This document shows, piece by piece, positions 1-11,820 of a stretch of 64,000 nt of DNA; position 1 is the stretch's first letter; every line of letters starts with the position of its first letter. Where the stretch lies: contig BTRK01000001.1 in the NCBI GenBank assembly GCA_036245805.1, positions 36,468,995 through 36,532,994 of the forward strand, given 5' to 3'. This DNA is from Pristionchus mayeri. Taxonomy: Eukaryota > Nematoda > Chromadorea > Rhabditida > Neodiplogasteridae. The notes under the pieces were generated by a model. It was given only the letters and a program-made list of their open reading frames with translations. It had not been told where the DNA came from and ran no database searches. The position numbers were made by a program, and so were the translations under genes.

Positions 1-63
1 CATCCGGCCATCTCTCTCGAGATTAGCCATCATATTATGCAACTTAGGTTTGCGGGGGCATAC

Positions 64-3000
64 CTGGGGCTCCACTGCTCCCTCCATCTCCCCGATCATC
101 TCGACGACGTCCGCGTCCTCCTCATCGTCGACGACGGCGTTCAGCTCCTCGTCGTCCATCTTCGCGTCCTCCTCCAGCAGCGCGACCTCAGCTGCGACCT
201 GAGAAGCACAGCAATTGCATAACTATTTTCGGAGAAGCATTACTCCATCTGCATATACATAGATGGGACACAGGTGGTCAGAGGATTCATCCAACCACTG
301 AAACCTCTTTCAAGCAGGTTTATTTCATGAAATAACCACTCTTTCCGAAACAATGACTCTCACTGATCGCAAATTTCCGTGGGATCTACTCTATTCCATT
401 TCCATTTCAAAAACAGGGATGAATAATATGGTCAGTTTGAGTGAGTGATACCTGCTCGGCTGCGGCCTCCTCCTCCATCTGCTCTCCTTCCTCTTCCTCC
501 TCGACTCCTTCTCCTCCTCTACCAACGCCTTCCTCGTCGGCGACGTCTTCGGCCTGAAGCAAGAAAAATAAAGGCATTACTTAGCAAGAGTATATCATAA
601 AATAGTGACCGGTCTTTCCGAAACCACTACGCTTATTGATCACAAATCTCCAAGGAGTCTACTCTGAGCCATTTTGTAAGTGCAGAAACAGGGGAGATAA
701 ATAATCTGCGATTGAGTGAGGGTACCCCGTCGGCCAGTTGCTCCTGCTGCTCTTCCTCCTCTTCAATCACTTCCTCCTCCTCCTCGTTGATGGCGTCGAG
801 GGAGGCAGCCGCCTGAGAATACAATATTTTACACTCTTCGGGGCACTGCGTCGGACGAGGTCTATGACGTCGTGCAGCCTTTGATAGATTAAAGACCGCA
901 TGACGTCATAGTTCTCCTCCGACGCGGTGCTCTCCTCGGAGAAACACTGTGCGACTCATTTTCGCTGCTCGATTAAGATCAGCGAGTGCACGGGGCTTGA
1001 TTGCACTGTTTAATTAGGCGATAAGCAGGCAATAAGTAAAGCAGTGCTTACCTCGGCAGCCAGGAAGCCGAGCAGACGACCCATCCCGGGGTCCTGAATT
1101 GCAATATTGACGGATTACGGTAAAGATATGGCAATATTTTTTTTTTTAATTTTTCTGTACCATAACATATTAATAATTGCTCTCGTCTATTACGCTCAGG
1201 AAGAGATCATAGAGCTTGGAGAGAATCACTAGGAGCTCTCAGGATGCACGTCACATTTACGTTTCCGAAAGATATCAAGACAATTCATCCAAAACTGACC
1301 CGAATAAGAGGAATATACTGTGGAAAGTCAGTAAGAGGAACTTTTCAAGTCTGTAGATACCTGTCTGGCGACCCTCAGCCGATCCTTCTTGATCTCGTCC
1401 GCCAGCTTCGCCACCTTACGACGACGCACCTGAATACGGTACCGGATTAAGGTATCGAAAAACTTGAGAATACAGTATCCGATTACGATAACGTACTGAT
1501 ATCCCCTCCTTCCATGCAGCACCTATTTTTATAAAATGCTATCCAAAACGATTTCCGTACATTTCTAGGGTGTAAGAATATACTGTTGAGCGTCAGCAAG
1601 GGGACTTGTCAAAGTCATTTACCTCGTGCGCCCGCCGCTCCTCCTCGGCCTCCCGTCTCGCGCCCTCCGCCTCGCGCATGGCGTGGCGCCACGCCTGAAT
1701 ACGATGTCGGATTACGGTAAAGTACGATTATTGAATCTTTCCATTCGGTGAAGATTTGTAAGCAGTCCAAAACAAATATACGTGCATTCGATGGCACTGC
1801 TTGGATTACTGGCCACTCTTTGCCCTTTCTTCTATTATTCCCTCTCTCCCTCCACTTGTGAGGGAGTATGAGACCGTGAATCAGGGAGGGCTGTTTAGGA
1901 ATGAGTAGGGAAGAAGGGGGTGGGAAAGAAGGAAGAGGTAGTAATGAGTGAAGTGCCAAAGATATACCTCGATAGGGGTGAAGTGGGCGGGATCTCCGAG
2001 AGGAGCGAAGAGAGGGAGGGGGGCCTGATATAAATATCGTAAATATTATATAATTATACAAACATTTTCAGCAGATTCCGACAAGGAGCTATCGTATGCG
2101 CATTAAGTACTGTACACAAAAGTAGCTAGTTAGGCAGCAAATCTTAAGAAAAACACTATTATTGGAAATTATGGGATGACCCGGTGATTCAGAGTTATAC
2201 ATTTGACATATATGGAGTAAATAAGCTATTGTGGTAGATTTGCTGCCGTTGGCAATCAAACAATCAGAACACCCTCTATAACTGAGTAATATATTAGGTT
2301 GTCTCAAAAGTTTCTGACTATTTATTTTTTCAAGTTTGCTGTTGTCACCGTCGGATGTTTCAATTTTCCTTTTAGCCCGAGTTAGGGTCTTTGTAGTGTA
2401 ATACTACCATGCATTGAAATCTAAACCCTGATGAGTGGTATGAGAGAAATGAATTATTTTTGCCGAAAGGTCGAAATATGCATATTTTTGGCGCATTTTG
2501 CTGATGATGAATTCTCGAATAGGATTGCCCTGTTGATTCCGCCTGGCAAATGAGGGATAGGTGGGTTGTAAGGACTAATTGTTCAGATAACCTCGTAAAA
2601 TACGGAAATCAATGCTTGCTTGGAACGGGAGATTGTGAAAATGGCATATTTTAATGCTTGAGATTCCACTTCCACATTTCGATACGCTAAACTCAGTAAC
2701 GGATCGTTCAAATATCTACTAATTCTAGTCATATATTTATTGGGGAAAGTACTTCACAAATCACCGCAAATGAGCTATCTCGGATCCTCAACACAAATCC
2801 AGGATCTATTGATGCTGCTTCGTGAATTACCAGCATGTGTAGTTTTCAGATTGTGCGCATCCTATATACGTGGATATAACAGCACATCTATCAAATATGA
2901 CTCGTTAATAAAATGTTGGGAGTACTTCACAGAAGTGTATTAAATTTGCACCTCACACGGTTTTCCGAAGAATTTTGAACCTTTGAAAAGGATAGTCCCT

Positions 3001-3839
3001 TTGCCATCTCGTTGAATTTCAGAGTTAATGGCGAGAATCTTACGAGCTCTTTAGGACAGATGTTATGTGCGCTAGATAGAGAACCCAAGCCTTTATATAT
3101 GGCCGAAAACCAAAAGCAAATCGGTCACCATCCAAGGACAGGACAGGTGAAAACATGAAAAAATGAAAATAGTCAGAAACTTTTGAGACAACCTAATAAT
3201 ATATTATACATATTTAATAATTAAATAAATACCTGAGGCTGCTCCTCGAGAGGGGGGAGGGCGAGGCCGGCCTGCTGGGCAGGCATCTCAAATGGAACTA
3301 CTTAGCAACATGCCAATTTCATCAGCTGTTTCGTGAGTACTATTGCACACGCTCTCGTTGTCACAGAGCATTGCCGAATCAGAAACTCAGTTCAACGACT
3401 TAATTCATAAATGCACACACGTTTGGGTTCTCAAAAATATGGATTATATTCTGGAAAATTGGTAGCAGTACTGGGAAATATAAGAGAGGCACTTGATTGG
3501 ATGATGCGCAACTATTACGAGCAGCATTTTATGTTCAAGCCGAATAGGACTGAGGAAGATCAAACGAACATACCTCTGCAGGGACGGGCTGGGGTGAGGG
3601 GCGTCGCTCCTGGAGACGAGCCGACGAGCGCGCAAGCTAAATCGAACAATTGAGTATTAATGAGAGCACGCGATACCTTGTAGGGACTTAGTGGAACGAG
3701 GCTCACCTGCTGCGCGGGGAGGCGACCGAGAGCGGACGTCTTCTTGGCCTTCTTGCCATATCTGAAAGCGTATGATAAACGCGAATAGGCTGGAAAAGCT
3801 ATGCAATTCATACCTTTCGAAGACAGTGGGGCGGGGCAT
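64..3839 (-). CDS. Acidic, charged low-complexity protein, partial (3' part lies beyond the left edge)
   Basis: I do not recognise the family. Spliced exons (minus strand, 5' to 3'): 3814-3839, 3707-3761 (or 3677-3761), 3574-3636, 3233-3286, 1968-2024, 1623-1694, 1361-1429, 1052-1093, 726-812, 452-553, 64-198. All have AG acceptors and GT donors, and the frame stays open. The protein starts MPRPTVFERYGKKAKK, a basic N-terminus, then Pro-rich linkers (residues about 30-85), a charged helix rich in Arg/Glu/Lys (about 86-135), and long Glu/Asp runs from about residue 150 on. Every junction after exon 2 is phase 0, so each exon can be skipped without breaking the frame. Exon 2 has two in-frame donors (GTGAGC at 3706, GTATCG at 3676). 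The composition suggests a nuclear or nucleolar scaffold, but this is only inference. The stop codon is outside the window. Confidence 0.6.
842..931. mobile_element. MITE family F1, copy 1
   Basis: A 90-bp near-palindrome with ends GGCACTGCGTCGGACGAGG and its complement and an inner TGACGTC/GACGTCA pair. It is flanked by CTCTTCGG (834-841) and CTCCTCGG (932-939), a 7/8 match that looks like an aged 8-bp target duplication. It lies in an intron of the acidic gene. Confidence 0.7.
2294..3196. mobile_element. Non-autonomous mariner/Tc1-type element
   Basis: Inverted termini of at least 30 bp (TTAGGTTGTCTCAAAAGTTT at 2294 and its complement ending at 3196) are flanked by TA on both sides (2292-2293, 3197-3198), the target duplication of the mariner/Tc1 superfamily. 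The 0.9-kb interior has no recognisable DDD/DDE transposase; its longest open frame (2740-2943) resembles nothing I know. It sits in an intron of the acidic minus-strand gene. It is either a deletion derivative with unrelated filler or a MITE. Confidence 0.85.
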
Positions 3840-4529
3840 TGCTGCGTTCGCTGATTACCTTTAAAGAGATAGTATAGCTAGTAAGGATCAGAACGACTGA
3901 AAACAAGGCGAGACACAATCGGAAACAATCAATATTAACAATTAACTTGAGTTTTAATCTTGAAAAAAAACTAACAAAAACTAAGAACTACCGTAGTTTC
4001 AATCAATACGATTAAACTACCGTATTTTAAATAAACACAGAAACTTTTATTTATATATATGCCTTTAAAGGTATTAATTGGTAATTGTTTTGTTTTGCTT
4101 ATTTAATCCATTTGTATATTTAGTCAAAGGGCGTGTTTAGTAAAGGAATAAAATTTTATAAAAATAAATATGAAAAATCAGAGAGCGATTACGGGAATTG
4201 AAAGTATTTACGGTAGCGTGCAAGTAACGTGCGGATGATGTGTTGAAGTTCCAATTTTTTTCCAAAAATAATTTAAAATTTAATTGAGATTTTGCTGTCG
4301 GTATGTTCGTTTACCTTAGTTGTTTTGTTGCATTTCCATTCCCGTAACAATCACCATCGCGAATGACGCCGTGAAACTAGTGAAAAAATCGTTGAGAGGT
4401 TTTGTATATGACATGGAGCAGTCTCTAACTGTATCTTCGTTTGCTGGCACTTTATGTAATATTGTTGGGTCGTATATTCCAATTTAGAGTTCCATACCCG
4501 ATATTCTAGTAGCCCATCGTCCATTGCAG

Positions 4530-4535
4530 GTTATC
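4530..4535 (+). promoter_or_regulatory. Probable trans-splice acceptor and 5' UTR start, Sam68-like copy 1
   Basis: TTGCAG ends at 4529, followed by GTTATC and the ATG at 4536. Copy 2 has the same arrangement (CAG ending at 9133, GTTATC, ATG at 9140). A six-base leader behind an AG acceptor is typical of nematode spliced-leader addition, although an untranslated upstream exon is also possible. Confidence 0.6.
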
Positions 4536-6939
4536 ATGGGCGACTATGGTTATGGGAGAGAAGAGAGATTCGGCGGACCTATGAGAGGCCCTCCTCGTGG
4601 ATACGAGGGTGGTTATGGAGGATCTGGAGGCCCATCGATGGGCGGAGGATACGATAAATATGGAGGAAGTTCGTTCGGTGGAGGTGGAGGAGGAATGGAG
4701 CAGAGTCCGCTTGATGCCGAAATTCAGGTAATTGTTATGCTTGTCCGATTTATATATCACGAAACTTATAAATAACGAGTTGTAATTTTTCAGTATTAAC
4801 ACAATATTATTTTAGGTTGTTATTCGCGAGATTCACAACGAGCAGGCTCTGTTCGAACAAGCCGGTGAATGGGGAGGCCAGTTCAAGAACGCCAAACGAC
4901 TGTTGGCTGCAGGTGTGCCATCTTACGATTCAGCGATATCTCATTGTTATTCCAAACTGTATACTTGTGAAAAGAGTGCAAGAGCAAATCTGATTCTCCT
5001 TCAGAGGCGGATAAGCTTGAGAACAGCATCGACCCTGAATGGCTGGAGGTCGACATTCCGAAGCCGATCAAAGTGACGAAGAAGATTCTCATCCCGACTT
5101 TTCGCCATCCTCGCGTGAGGTTTCACTAAATAGTATTTTATGTTGGTTCCTATTGGGGCCACATGCTGAGCATCTGGTTATATATCTTCTTAAACAAACA
5201 AATATATTTTCAAATTTAATTTTTTGAGTTCGTAAGCAACACTGAGGAAGATTGCTAAGATCATAGTTTAGTGTATTTCAGTTCAACTTCGTCGGGAAGA
5301 TTCTGGGACCGAAAGGCGCGAATCTGCAAGCGATGGCTAAGCAGTTCAAGTGCCACATCTACGTTCTCGGACGAGGATCCACGAAGGACAGACTCAAGGT
5401 TAGACTAAATCGATTCCTAATGATTTTTATTTATTTGGTTTTTTGTTGTTGTATATGGCGAAATATGTCTCTTGAACGACATTTTCAAGACACAAAGACA
5501 AGCACATACATCCCCGGGCCTGGGACATTACGTTGATTTGCACAAAACCTTACTCCGTACGATCTGCCATAGTATGAAATCGTTACTATGGGGTTTTCAT
5601 GTGCGTCCACTACCCCCATTCTCGTTTTTTTCATCCTCGACCCCAATTCAGTTCTCAACTTTCTCACCCTGCTCACTTATGATCAGTGGTCGAAAGGATA
5701 GGCCACAAAAATTATAAAAAATGGACATATTTGTAAATTTATGGTATGAAATCATTCAGAATGGGTACGTTTTTACAATTTTGACACAAAAAATGCTTAA
5801 AAATGGGTACGTTTTCTACTTTGCGCTGGTCCGAACTCCACAAACCGATCACGTTATGCCATTTTGGACCTACTTTTCGACCACTGCTTATGATCGTGAA
5901 TCTTGGCATAGTTTGAATGGATATCATTCCAGGAACAGGAACTCCTCGCATCGGGCGACCCTCAATATGCCCATTATGGAGGACCACTGCATGTCAAGGT
6001 GGAGACTATCGCCCCCGCTCATGTCGCATACGAGAGAGTCGCCGGAGTACTCGACATACTCTCAAAGACACTCCTTCCGGTGAGCTTTTTTTCTATTATT
6101 TAGTACTCGCATTGACAAATCTAGACATCGCTCTCGAGGGTATTAATCTCAAAATTCAGAAGTACTTGGTTGGACTCGAAAATGTCAGCGTAGCTACGAA
6201 AAAACACATGTTTAAGTATTTAGTTATCCGCTCGCATCCAACTCCAGATGTTTTCTTAAGATATTCTTGATCTTGATGAATGATCTTCACCAGTCATATA
6301 GTAGAGCAGGATAGTGACAGAGAATCTGATTTCTGTTTTGCTATAATAACTTGGTTTTTTGCTAGACAAGAGACGGTCCGGATCTAGATGGAAGCGGAGC
6401 AGACAAAGAGGGCGATGTTAAGAAAGAGGATTCTGACAGGGACGGACAAAGTAAGCATTTTTCTTCCTCATTATTGTCGATTAGATTTATTTATTCGTAT
6501 TGAAATAAATAATTGTAGATGGATCTGGAGACCGTGGCGGCAGAGGAGGCTTCCGTGGAAGAGGGGGACCAAGAGGAGGAGGAGATAGAGGCAGGGTAGG
6601 AGACAGAGGAAGAGGAGGAGGAAGGGGCAGAGGAGGGTGAGTGTACGGCTTCATTGACAGCAGGTCTAGTGCTATGGGATCAATGGCTAGATGCAAAAGT
6701 CTCAGCATTTCTCCCGAGGTACGGACAGTCCTAATAATCCAAAGTCGTTTCATAGAGATGAACCAACCATATATTGGACTGCGAATGACTACGAAATATA
6801 TTATTGTGACTTGTCTGTCTTCGAGAGAGGTGCCGTAGTGTCTTTAAGAAGAACACTTTCTTACCATACCTGGAATATTTCAACAGCAACAAACGCTCGT
6901 TTGTGATGCAGTAGTATTTGTAGGCACAACCCGTACTGA
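4536..6939 (+). CDS. Sam68/KHDRBS-like KH-domain RNA-binding protein, copy 1
   Basis: Exons: 4536-4727, 4816-4912, 5005-5114, 5282-5398, 5933-6079, 6366-6450, 6519-6636, 6924-6939; 293 residues, all junctions in phase. Domains in order: Gly/Tyr/Arg-rich head (1-60), a QUA1-like helix around FKNAKRLLAAEADKLE (about 85-100), a single STAR-type KH domain with FNFVGKILGPKGANLQ and VLGRGSTKDRLKEQELL (about 130-215, GPKG loop intact), then an acidic linker and an RGG-rich tail. Family members bind U/A-rich RNA and control splicing and translation; this is family knowledge, not shown here. It is nearly identical in its exons to the copy at 9140. Intron 4 carries a hAT-type MITE. The model ends after GHNPY, but the next 65 bases are conserved in both copies and are open in another frame, so the C-terminus is uncertain. 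Confidence 0.9.
5684..5886. mobile_element. hAT-type MITE family F2, copy 1
   Basis: A 203-bp element with inverted ends CAGTGGTCGAAAGGATAGG and its near complement ending CGACCACTG. Perfect 8-bp target duplication CTTATGAT at 5676-5683 and 5887-5894. CAG...CTG ends and 8-bp duplications are hAT hallmarks. It lies in intron 4 of the Sam68-like copy 1 gene; the paralogous intron of copy 2 lacks it, so it inserted after the duplication. Confidence 0.88.
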
Positions 6940-6945
6940 GGAACG

Positions 6946-7009
6946 AGGAGATTGAAGAGACGGATGTCCTCTGGTGAGAGTACACTCTTGCTACTCAAGT
7001 ACACATTCG
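6946..7009 (+). other. 3' block conserved between the two Sam68-like copies
   Basis: From GAGGAGATTGAAGAGACGGA to the ACACATTCG end, this stretch is essentially identical to 11121-11185, although the introns of the two genes have diverged in sequence and length. It could be a 3' UTR element or coding sequence in an alternative frame that ends TGG TGA in both copies. Confidence 0.7.
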
Positions 7010-8031
7010 CATAAAATTGATCTGTATCTCACGATAATTTTCTCAACCGATCCTCATTCAATGAAATTCTACTTTGGCACTACGTTTTAAAAGTTGTGTT
7101 TGACTTCCCGTTCAAATCTCCCGTTTAATGATAATAATTATCGAATCACTAAACTGTTCCATTTTGCACTTTTTGAATAAAAAATGGATCAATGTTAATG
7201 TGGGAAGGTCGCATATTCTTGACAGCAGCTTGAATATTAAGCATGCACTAAAGTGTAGCCAGGAATGGGATGTCACTTGAACAGGGAGGAAAGATGTGCA
7301 GTCAGACTAGTTAATGGGGCTTTGTTCTCGCTCATCTAATTTGTTGATACTTCTATATGATTCGTAACTTCCAAGTTAAACTCGGACGTGAAATTTCTAC
7401 AAAATGAGGCAGGGTGCAACACTAATGGTGGTCAAACTTATGAGATCCGGTATCTTGTAGTTGAGCAATAATTTTGAGCATTTTTAGCGGAAAATGCGAT
7501 AGGAATGCGTGAGTACGATGTCAGGAAGGGGGGTACACAATAACTATTTCATGGAAATATGGGCTACGCGAACTCGGGTCGTTCAGAGCTCTCAAATAAA
7601 AATGCTCGCTCTCCGTTCAGATCTTCTTGGGAGAAGAGATATTTTTTGGAATCAATGGCGGACTGTTGCTGCTCTCCTCTGTTTTTGATCCGCATGATGA
7701 TTCAAGCTACAAAGTTGACTGCTTCGTCTTTTGGTAGAGTAGCTTCCACTAGTGATGACGAGTAGGCGTTTCAAGCCGTCTTCAACCCGGAATTTTCTAC
7801 GGTGATGCTGGCTTGAAGGCGCATTCAAGCCGGCTTGCCGAGTCTGTTTTATCATCCCTACCAATGATAATGATGACTTCTACTGTATCGAGTAGCAACT
7901 AGTCTATCTCAGGATGCTTCGTCGTAATTAGACTTGGCGTTTCTCTGCAAATCATTAAAAACAATTATATCCACATACTATTCTTTCCTGTTTATCAATA
8001 AAATTTTCTATCTGACTGATAATGCCTGGTA

Positions 8032-8200
8032 CTGTGAGAATAAAATGCGTAGCAACGTGGTGTCGTGATAAACTTCTCAATGAACTTAATTACTCGCTGA
8101 ACGGGAAAATACTCGCAACAAATAAAATTCCGGTTCCGCAAGAACTAATGTACGTTAAGAAATTTATCACTACACCACGTTGCTACGCATTCTACTCCCA
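8032..8200. mobile_element. Inverted-repeat MITE (family F3)
   Basis: Left arm AATGCGTAGCAACGTGGTGT (with one-base differences) starting near 8045 is matched by its complement near 8173-8194; the arms extend to about 60 bp with decay and enclose a short A/T-rich centre. The exact ends and target duplication are unclear (TA on the left). Confidence 0.7.
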
Positions 8201-8457
8201 TACATGTGAAAGTTGATGATTAAATGCGCAACATTTTTTTACAAAATAAATTTTTCACTTCGACTGAATCGGTTTTTCAGTCCCTTCGTCTCGGCTCGTC
8301 TCGCTTTCCTCGTCTCTTTTCCATCCCGAGGATCCCACTCTCGTTTTCTTTTATTTCATGTCTGTTATCACTTTCTGTTCGCTGTTTCTTGCTTTCGTGA
8401 TCGGGAGGGTGTCAGCTCATGATGACCTTCACTGAGTCGGGTGAGAGCGTGACGCGG

Positions 8458-8547
8458 TGGACTAGGTTGGATGAGAAATGTGACGTCATGCCGTCTTTGA
8501 TATATCAAATACTGCTTGACGTCATAGTTCCCATCCGACCTAGTGCC
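8458..8547. mobile_element. MITE family F1, copy 2
   Basis: A 90-bp near-palindrome: GGACTAGGTTGGATGAGAA on the left, CATCCGACCTAGTGCC on the right, inner TGACGTCA repeats around TTTGATATATCAAA. Flanks TGACGCGG and TGACGAGT match 6/8, suggesting an old 8-bp duplication. Confidence 0.8.
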
Positions 8548-9139
8548 TGACGAGTCCCTGTGGTGTACGCGTAACGCATTGACACATTGTGGAGTGGAGA
8601 ATGGACAGGCGAGAGAGAAGCACAATGAATAATTTCATTCAGGCTCTTCATCAGCCCGGAGATTCCACAGCGAGATACGGTAAGTAGAATGCACTGGTGC
8701 TGGGGAGGATTTTAGGCATGTGCACAACAATCCTTCTCTACAATTGTTTTTACAGCAGGAACACGATTTTTGCTAATTCGAATTTTAAAAAGTCAGTTGC
8801 TGATTCGCCTAGGCAGACGCTTGCGTCTACAGTAATAGCGTGTGTTGCAGTTTGACGCAAGTGGCGTGCGGATGTTCTGTGCAAATTAAATTATTTTTAA
8901 AAATAGCTTTATAACGTGTGAGAGGCTTTGTTATGCTTTTGTTTGCTTATCAGCGATTGGCCACATCTGCTTGCTTAGAGTTTGTAGTAATGTCAGCGGT
9001 TGTAGAGTCTTTTTTTCTCTGGTTCTACAAGCATAAAGCTTTATTTTTGAATCGTTAATTAGGTGGTGTTATTGACTGATTATTTATTCATATATGTAGT
9101 AATCCTTGCTAATTATGTTCGTGGAATTTTCAGGTTATC

Positions 9140-11115
9140 ATGGGAGACTATGGTTATGGGAGAGAAGAGCGATTCGGCGGACCAATGAGAGGCCCTCCTC
9201 GTGGATACGAGGGTGGTTATGGAGGATCTGGAGGCCCATCGATGGGCGGAGGATACGATTCCTTTGGAGGAAGTTCGTTCGGTGGAGGTGGAGGAGGAAT
9301 GGAACAGAGTCCGCTTGATGCCGAAATTCAGGTAGATGGGTTTACTTATGTGAATTATGTTATGTGGTCCTTGCTAAATGGTTCGCATGAGTGTAGAATG
9401 AAAACAAGGCAATACTATTTAGGAGAGTTACCCGAAAGTTGACTAAATAAAGAGCAACAATATTTTATTTCTGCAGAATATTATTTTTTCCTTTAGGTTG
9501 TGATCCGCGAGATTCATAACGAGCAGGCTCTATTCGAACAAGCCGGTGAATGGGGAGGCCAGTTCAAGAACGCCAAGCGTCTGTTGGCAGCAGGTGTGCA
9601 AATATATCCACGCTTCTCCTTAATTGATTGGATTCAGTAATCCCTAATGTTTCCAAAATTCTGTACTTATTGTTGGTGCGGTTGAACAGGGAATTGAAAT
9701 TCTGTACTTATTGTTGGTACGGTTGAACAGGGAATGGAAGGGAGATACTCGTCGATGGAATAAATCATTCCATGGAACTCGATTTTCTTGCAGAGGCGGA
9801 TAAACTCGAGAACAGCATCGACCCTGAATGGCTGGAGGTCGACATTCCGAAGCCGATCAAAGTGACGAAGAAGATCCTCATTCCGACTTTCCGCCATCCT
9901 CGCGTGAGTTAAAGCGTGAATCGTATTATTTATTTACATTTAACTTTCTTCAATTTTTTGTATTGTTTAAGTAGATGCGCGTGGTTTATCCTGCAAAGTG
10001 CAATTGCAGTTCAACTTCGTCGGGAAGATTCTAGGCCCGAAGGGAGCCAATTTGCAAGCGATGGCTAAACAACACAAGTGCCACATCTACGTTCTCGGGA
10101 GAGGATCCACGAAGGACAGACTCAAGGTTAGACTAACTATCCATTCAGAATCAAAGTTTCTTGCATCAGTGGTTGACTCAAGGTCAGAGTAACTCGGTTT
10201 CTGGATTCTATATTTCCTGTTTGAATTCAATAGCAGCAGTTTAAATATCCCTCATTCTTCTAATAGTATTTTTAATTTTACAAATTCTAAACCCAGCTGG
10301 CCCTGAATCTAACTAGCTTGTGCCAGTAGATCTGATTTTTCTATATAGTATTTGCAGTCTATAGGGAAAGCTCTCACCATGCGGTCTCAGGTAGTTCTTT
10401 GTGCCCGGATTTGCCATGGCAACCAGAGAGCGACCAATCAACGGGTGTCCTAACTGGTCCAGGAATTATTCTAGAATCCTGTGGCGCTATTGTATAGTCA
10501 AAATGGTCATTCTTTTTTCAACTGGTGGTATACAATTATATTCTTCTTATAGGAGCAGGAACTCCTCGCATCGGGCGACCCTCAATATGCCCATTATGGA
10601 GGACCACTCCATGTCAAAGTGGAGACTATCGCTCCAGCTCATGTTGCATACGAGAGAGTCGCCGGAGTACTCGACATACTCTCAAAGACACTTCTTCCAG
10701 TGAGTTTTTTCCACCGCAATCATCTACTAGCGAGATATCACCTGGTGAAATCGTATTGATAGGTACGAGAAGGCCCGGATCTAGAAGGAAGCGGAGGAGA
10801 CAAAGAGGGCGATGTGAAGAAAGAGGATTCTGACAAGGACGGACAAAGTAAGCATTTCTTATTTTAAAATTCCAATTTACTCGATTAATATGAGTTGGTG
10901 TAATTGCAGATGGATCTGGAGACCGTGGCGGCAGAGGAGGCTTCCGTGGAGGAAGAGGGGGGCCTAGAGGAGGAGGAGACAGAGGCAGGGGAGGAGACAG
11001 AGGAAGAGGAGGAGGAAGGGGCAGAGGAGGGTGAGTTTGCTTCCTCGTACTAAAATAAAAGATGAAGAAAACGAACGCGAGCGACTGCAACGCTTGTAGG
11101 CACAACCCGTATTGA
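9140..11115 (+). CDS. Sam68/KHDRBS-like KH-domain RNA-binding protein, copy 2
   Basis: Exons: 9140-9331, 9497-9593, 9794-9903, 10010-10126, 10553-10699, 10763-10847, 10910-11030, 11100-11115; 294 residues. Exon number, lengths and phases equal those of copy 1, except for one extra codon in the RGG exon. Residue differences are few: DSF for DKY in the head, QHKC for QFKC in the KH domain, VREGPDLEG for TRDGPDLDG after it. The KH core GPKGANLQ is intact, so both copies look functional. Third-codon positions are also nearly identical while introns are not, which points to recent duplication with gene conversion or to strong constraint. A probable spliced-leader acceptor ends at 9133, six bases before the ATG. 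The C-terminal frame carries the same doubt as in copy 1. Confidence 0.9.
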
Positions 11116-11120
11116 TGAGG

Positions 11121-11185
11121 GAGGAGATTGAAGAGACGGATGTCCTCTGGTGAGAGTACACTCTTGCTACTCAAGTACACATTCG
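11121..11185 (+). other. 3' block conserved between the two Sam68-like copies (second copy)
   Basis: Counterpart of 6946-7009, starting six bases after the predicted stop codon. The preceding intron is only 69 bp here, against 287 bp in copy 1. Confidence 0.7.
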
Positions 11186-11820
11186 TTTTTTGAGAATTAA
11201 ATGATCGTCACCATTAAAAACTACAATTTTACTTTGGAACAAACATTGATTTTTTTAAAGAAACCACCTTTTTCTGATTCTATAATTATATACTCTCAAA
11301 ATGTTTCACTTTATATATATATATTTTTAAAGCAATAAATACATCAATGATGTTAATAAATAAATGTCGACATCAAATGGGGATCATGATTGCGATTCAA
11401 ACTTATCTATTAAATTATTCAAACTCAATAATCTGGAGGTGTTAGATTCTTTACGCTTTCAATGTGAGATGGTAAATTCAAATAGGAGTAATGTTTCCTT
11501 GATGAAGTAGTTGCTTAATATTATCCAATATTGTATATGTTCAAAGATTCGTTATAAAAGCTAGTAGGACATTGTGGTTTCGGGGGATTTTATGATGTGA
11601 ATAGTCCTATGGGAAAATGTCCAATCAAGCAAGATAATAATAGTTGTTGGAGAGAGGAATTGTACGTTGTTTATTCAATCAAAAAGCGATTGGTTTTATC
11701 TAGAGCCCATCATCACTAAATGAAATAGGCAAACAGTTATCAGAAACGCACATATTTTTATTTAAAGCGATCAATAAAGAATCCGAGGAAGAAGCAAGAA
11801 TTGGTTGTTAGTATCTTCGA

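Larger units (their letters stand above)
6940..9133 (+). other. Spacer between the two Sam68-like genes
   Basis: No convincing gene. It holds the conserved 3' block of copy 1 (6946-7009), an inverted-repeat element (about 8032-8200), an F1 MITE (8458-8547), and from about 8860 a promoter-proximal segment resembling the DNA upstream of copy 1 (both contain GTGCGGATG followed by A/T-rich DNA). The short open frames in between look like chance. Confidence 0.6.

Noticed and set aside
2740..2943. Possible transposase fragment inside the mariner-type element
   Set aside because: No catalytic motif or helix-turn-helix is visible and the frame is short.
10401..10833. Overlapping plus-strand frames in the Sam68-like copy 2 region
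   Set aside because: They read the KH and linker exons in wrong frames and across intron boundaries.
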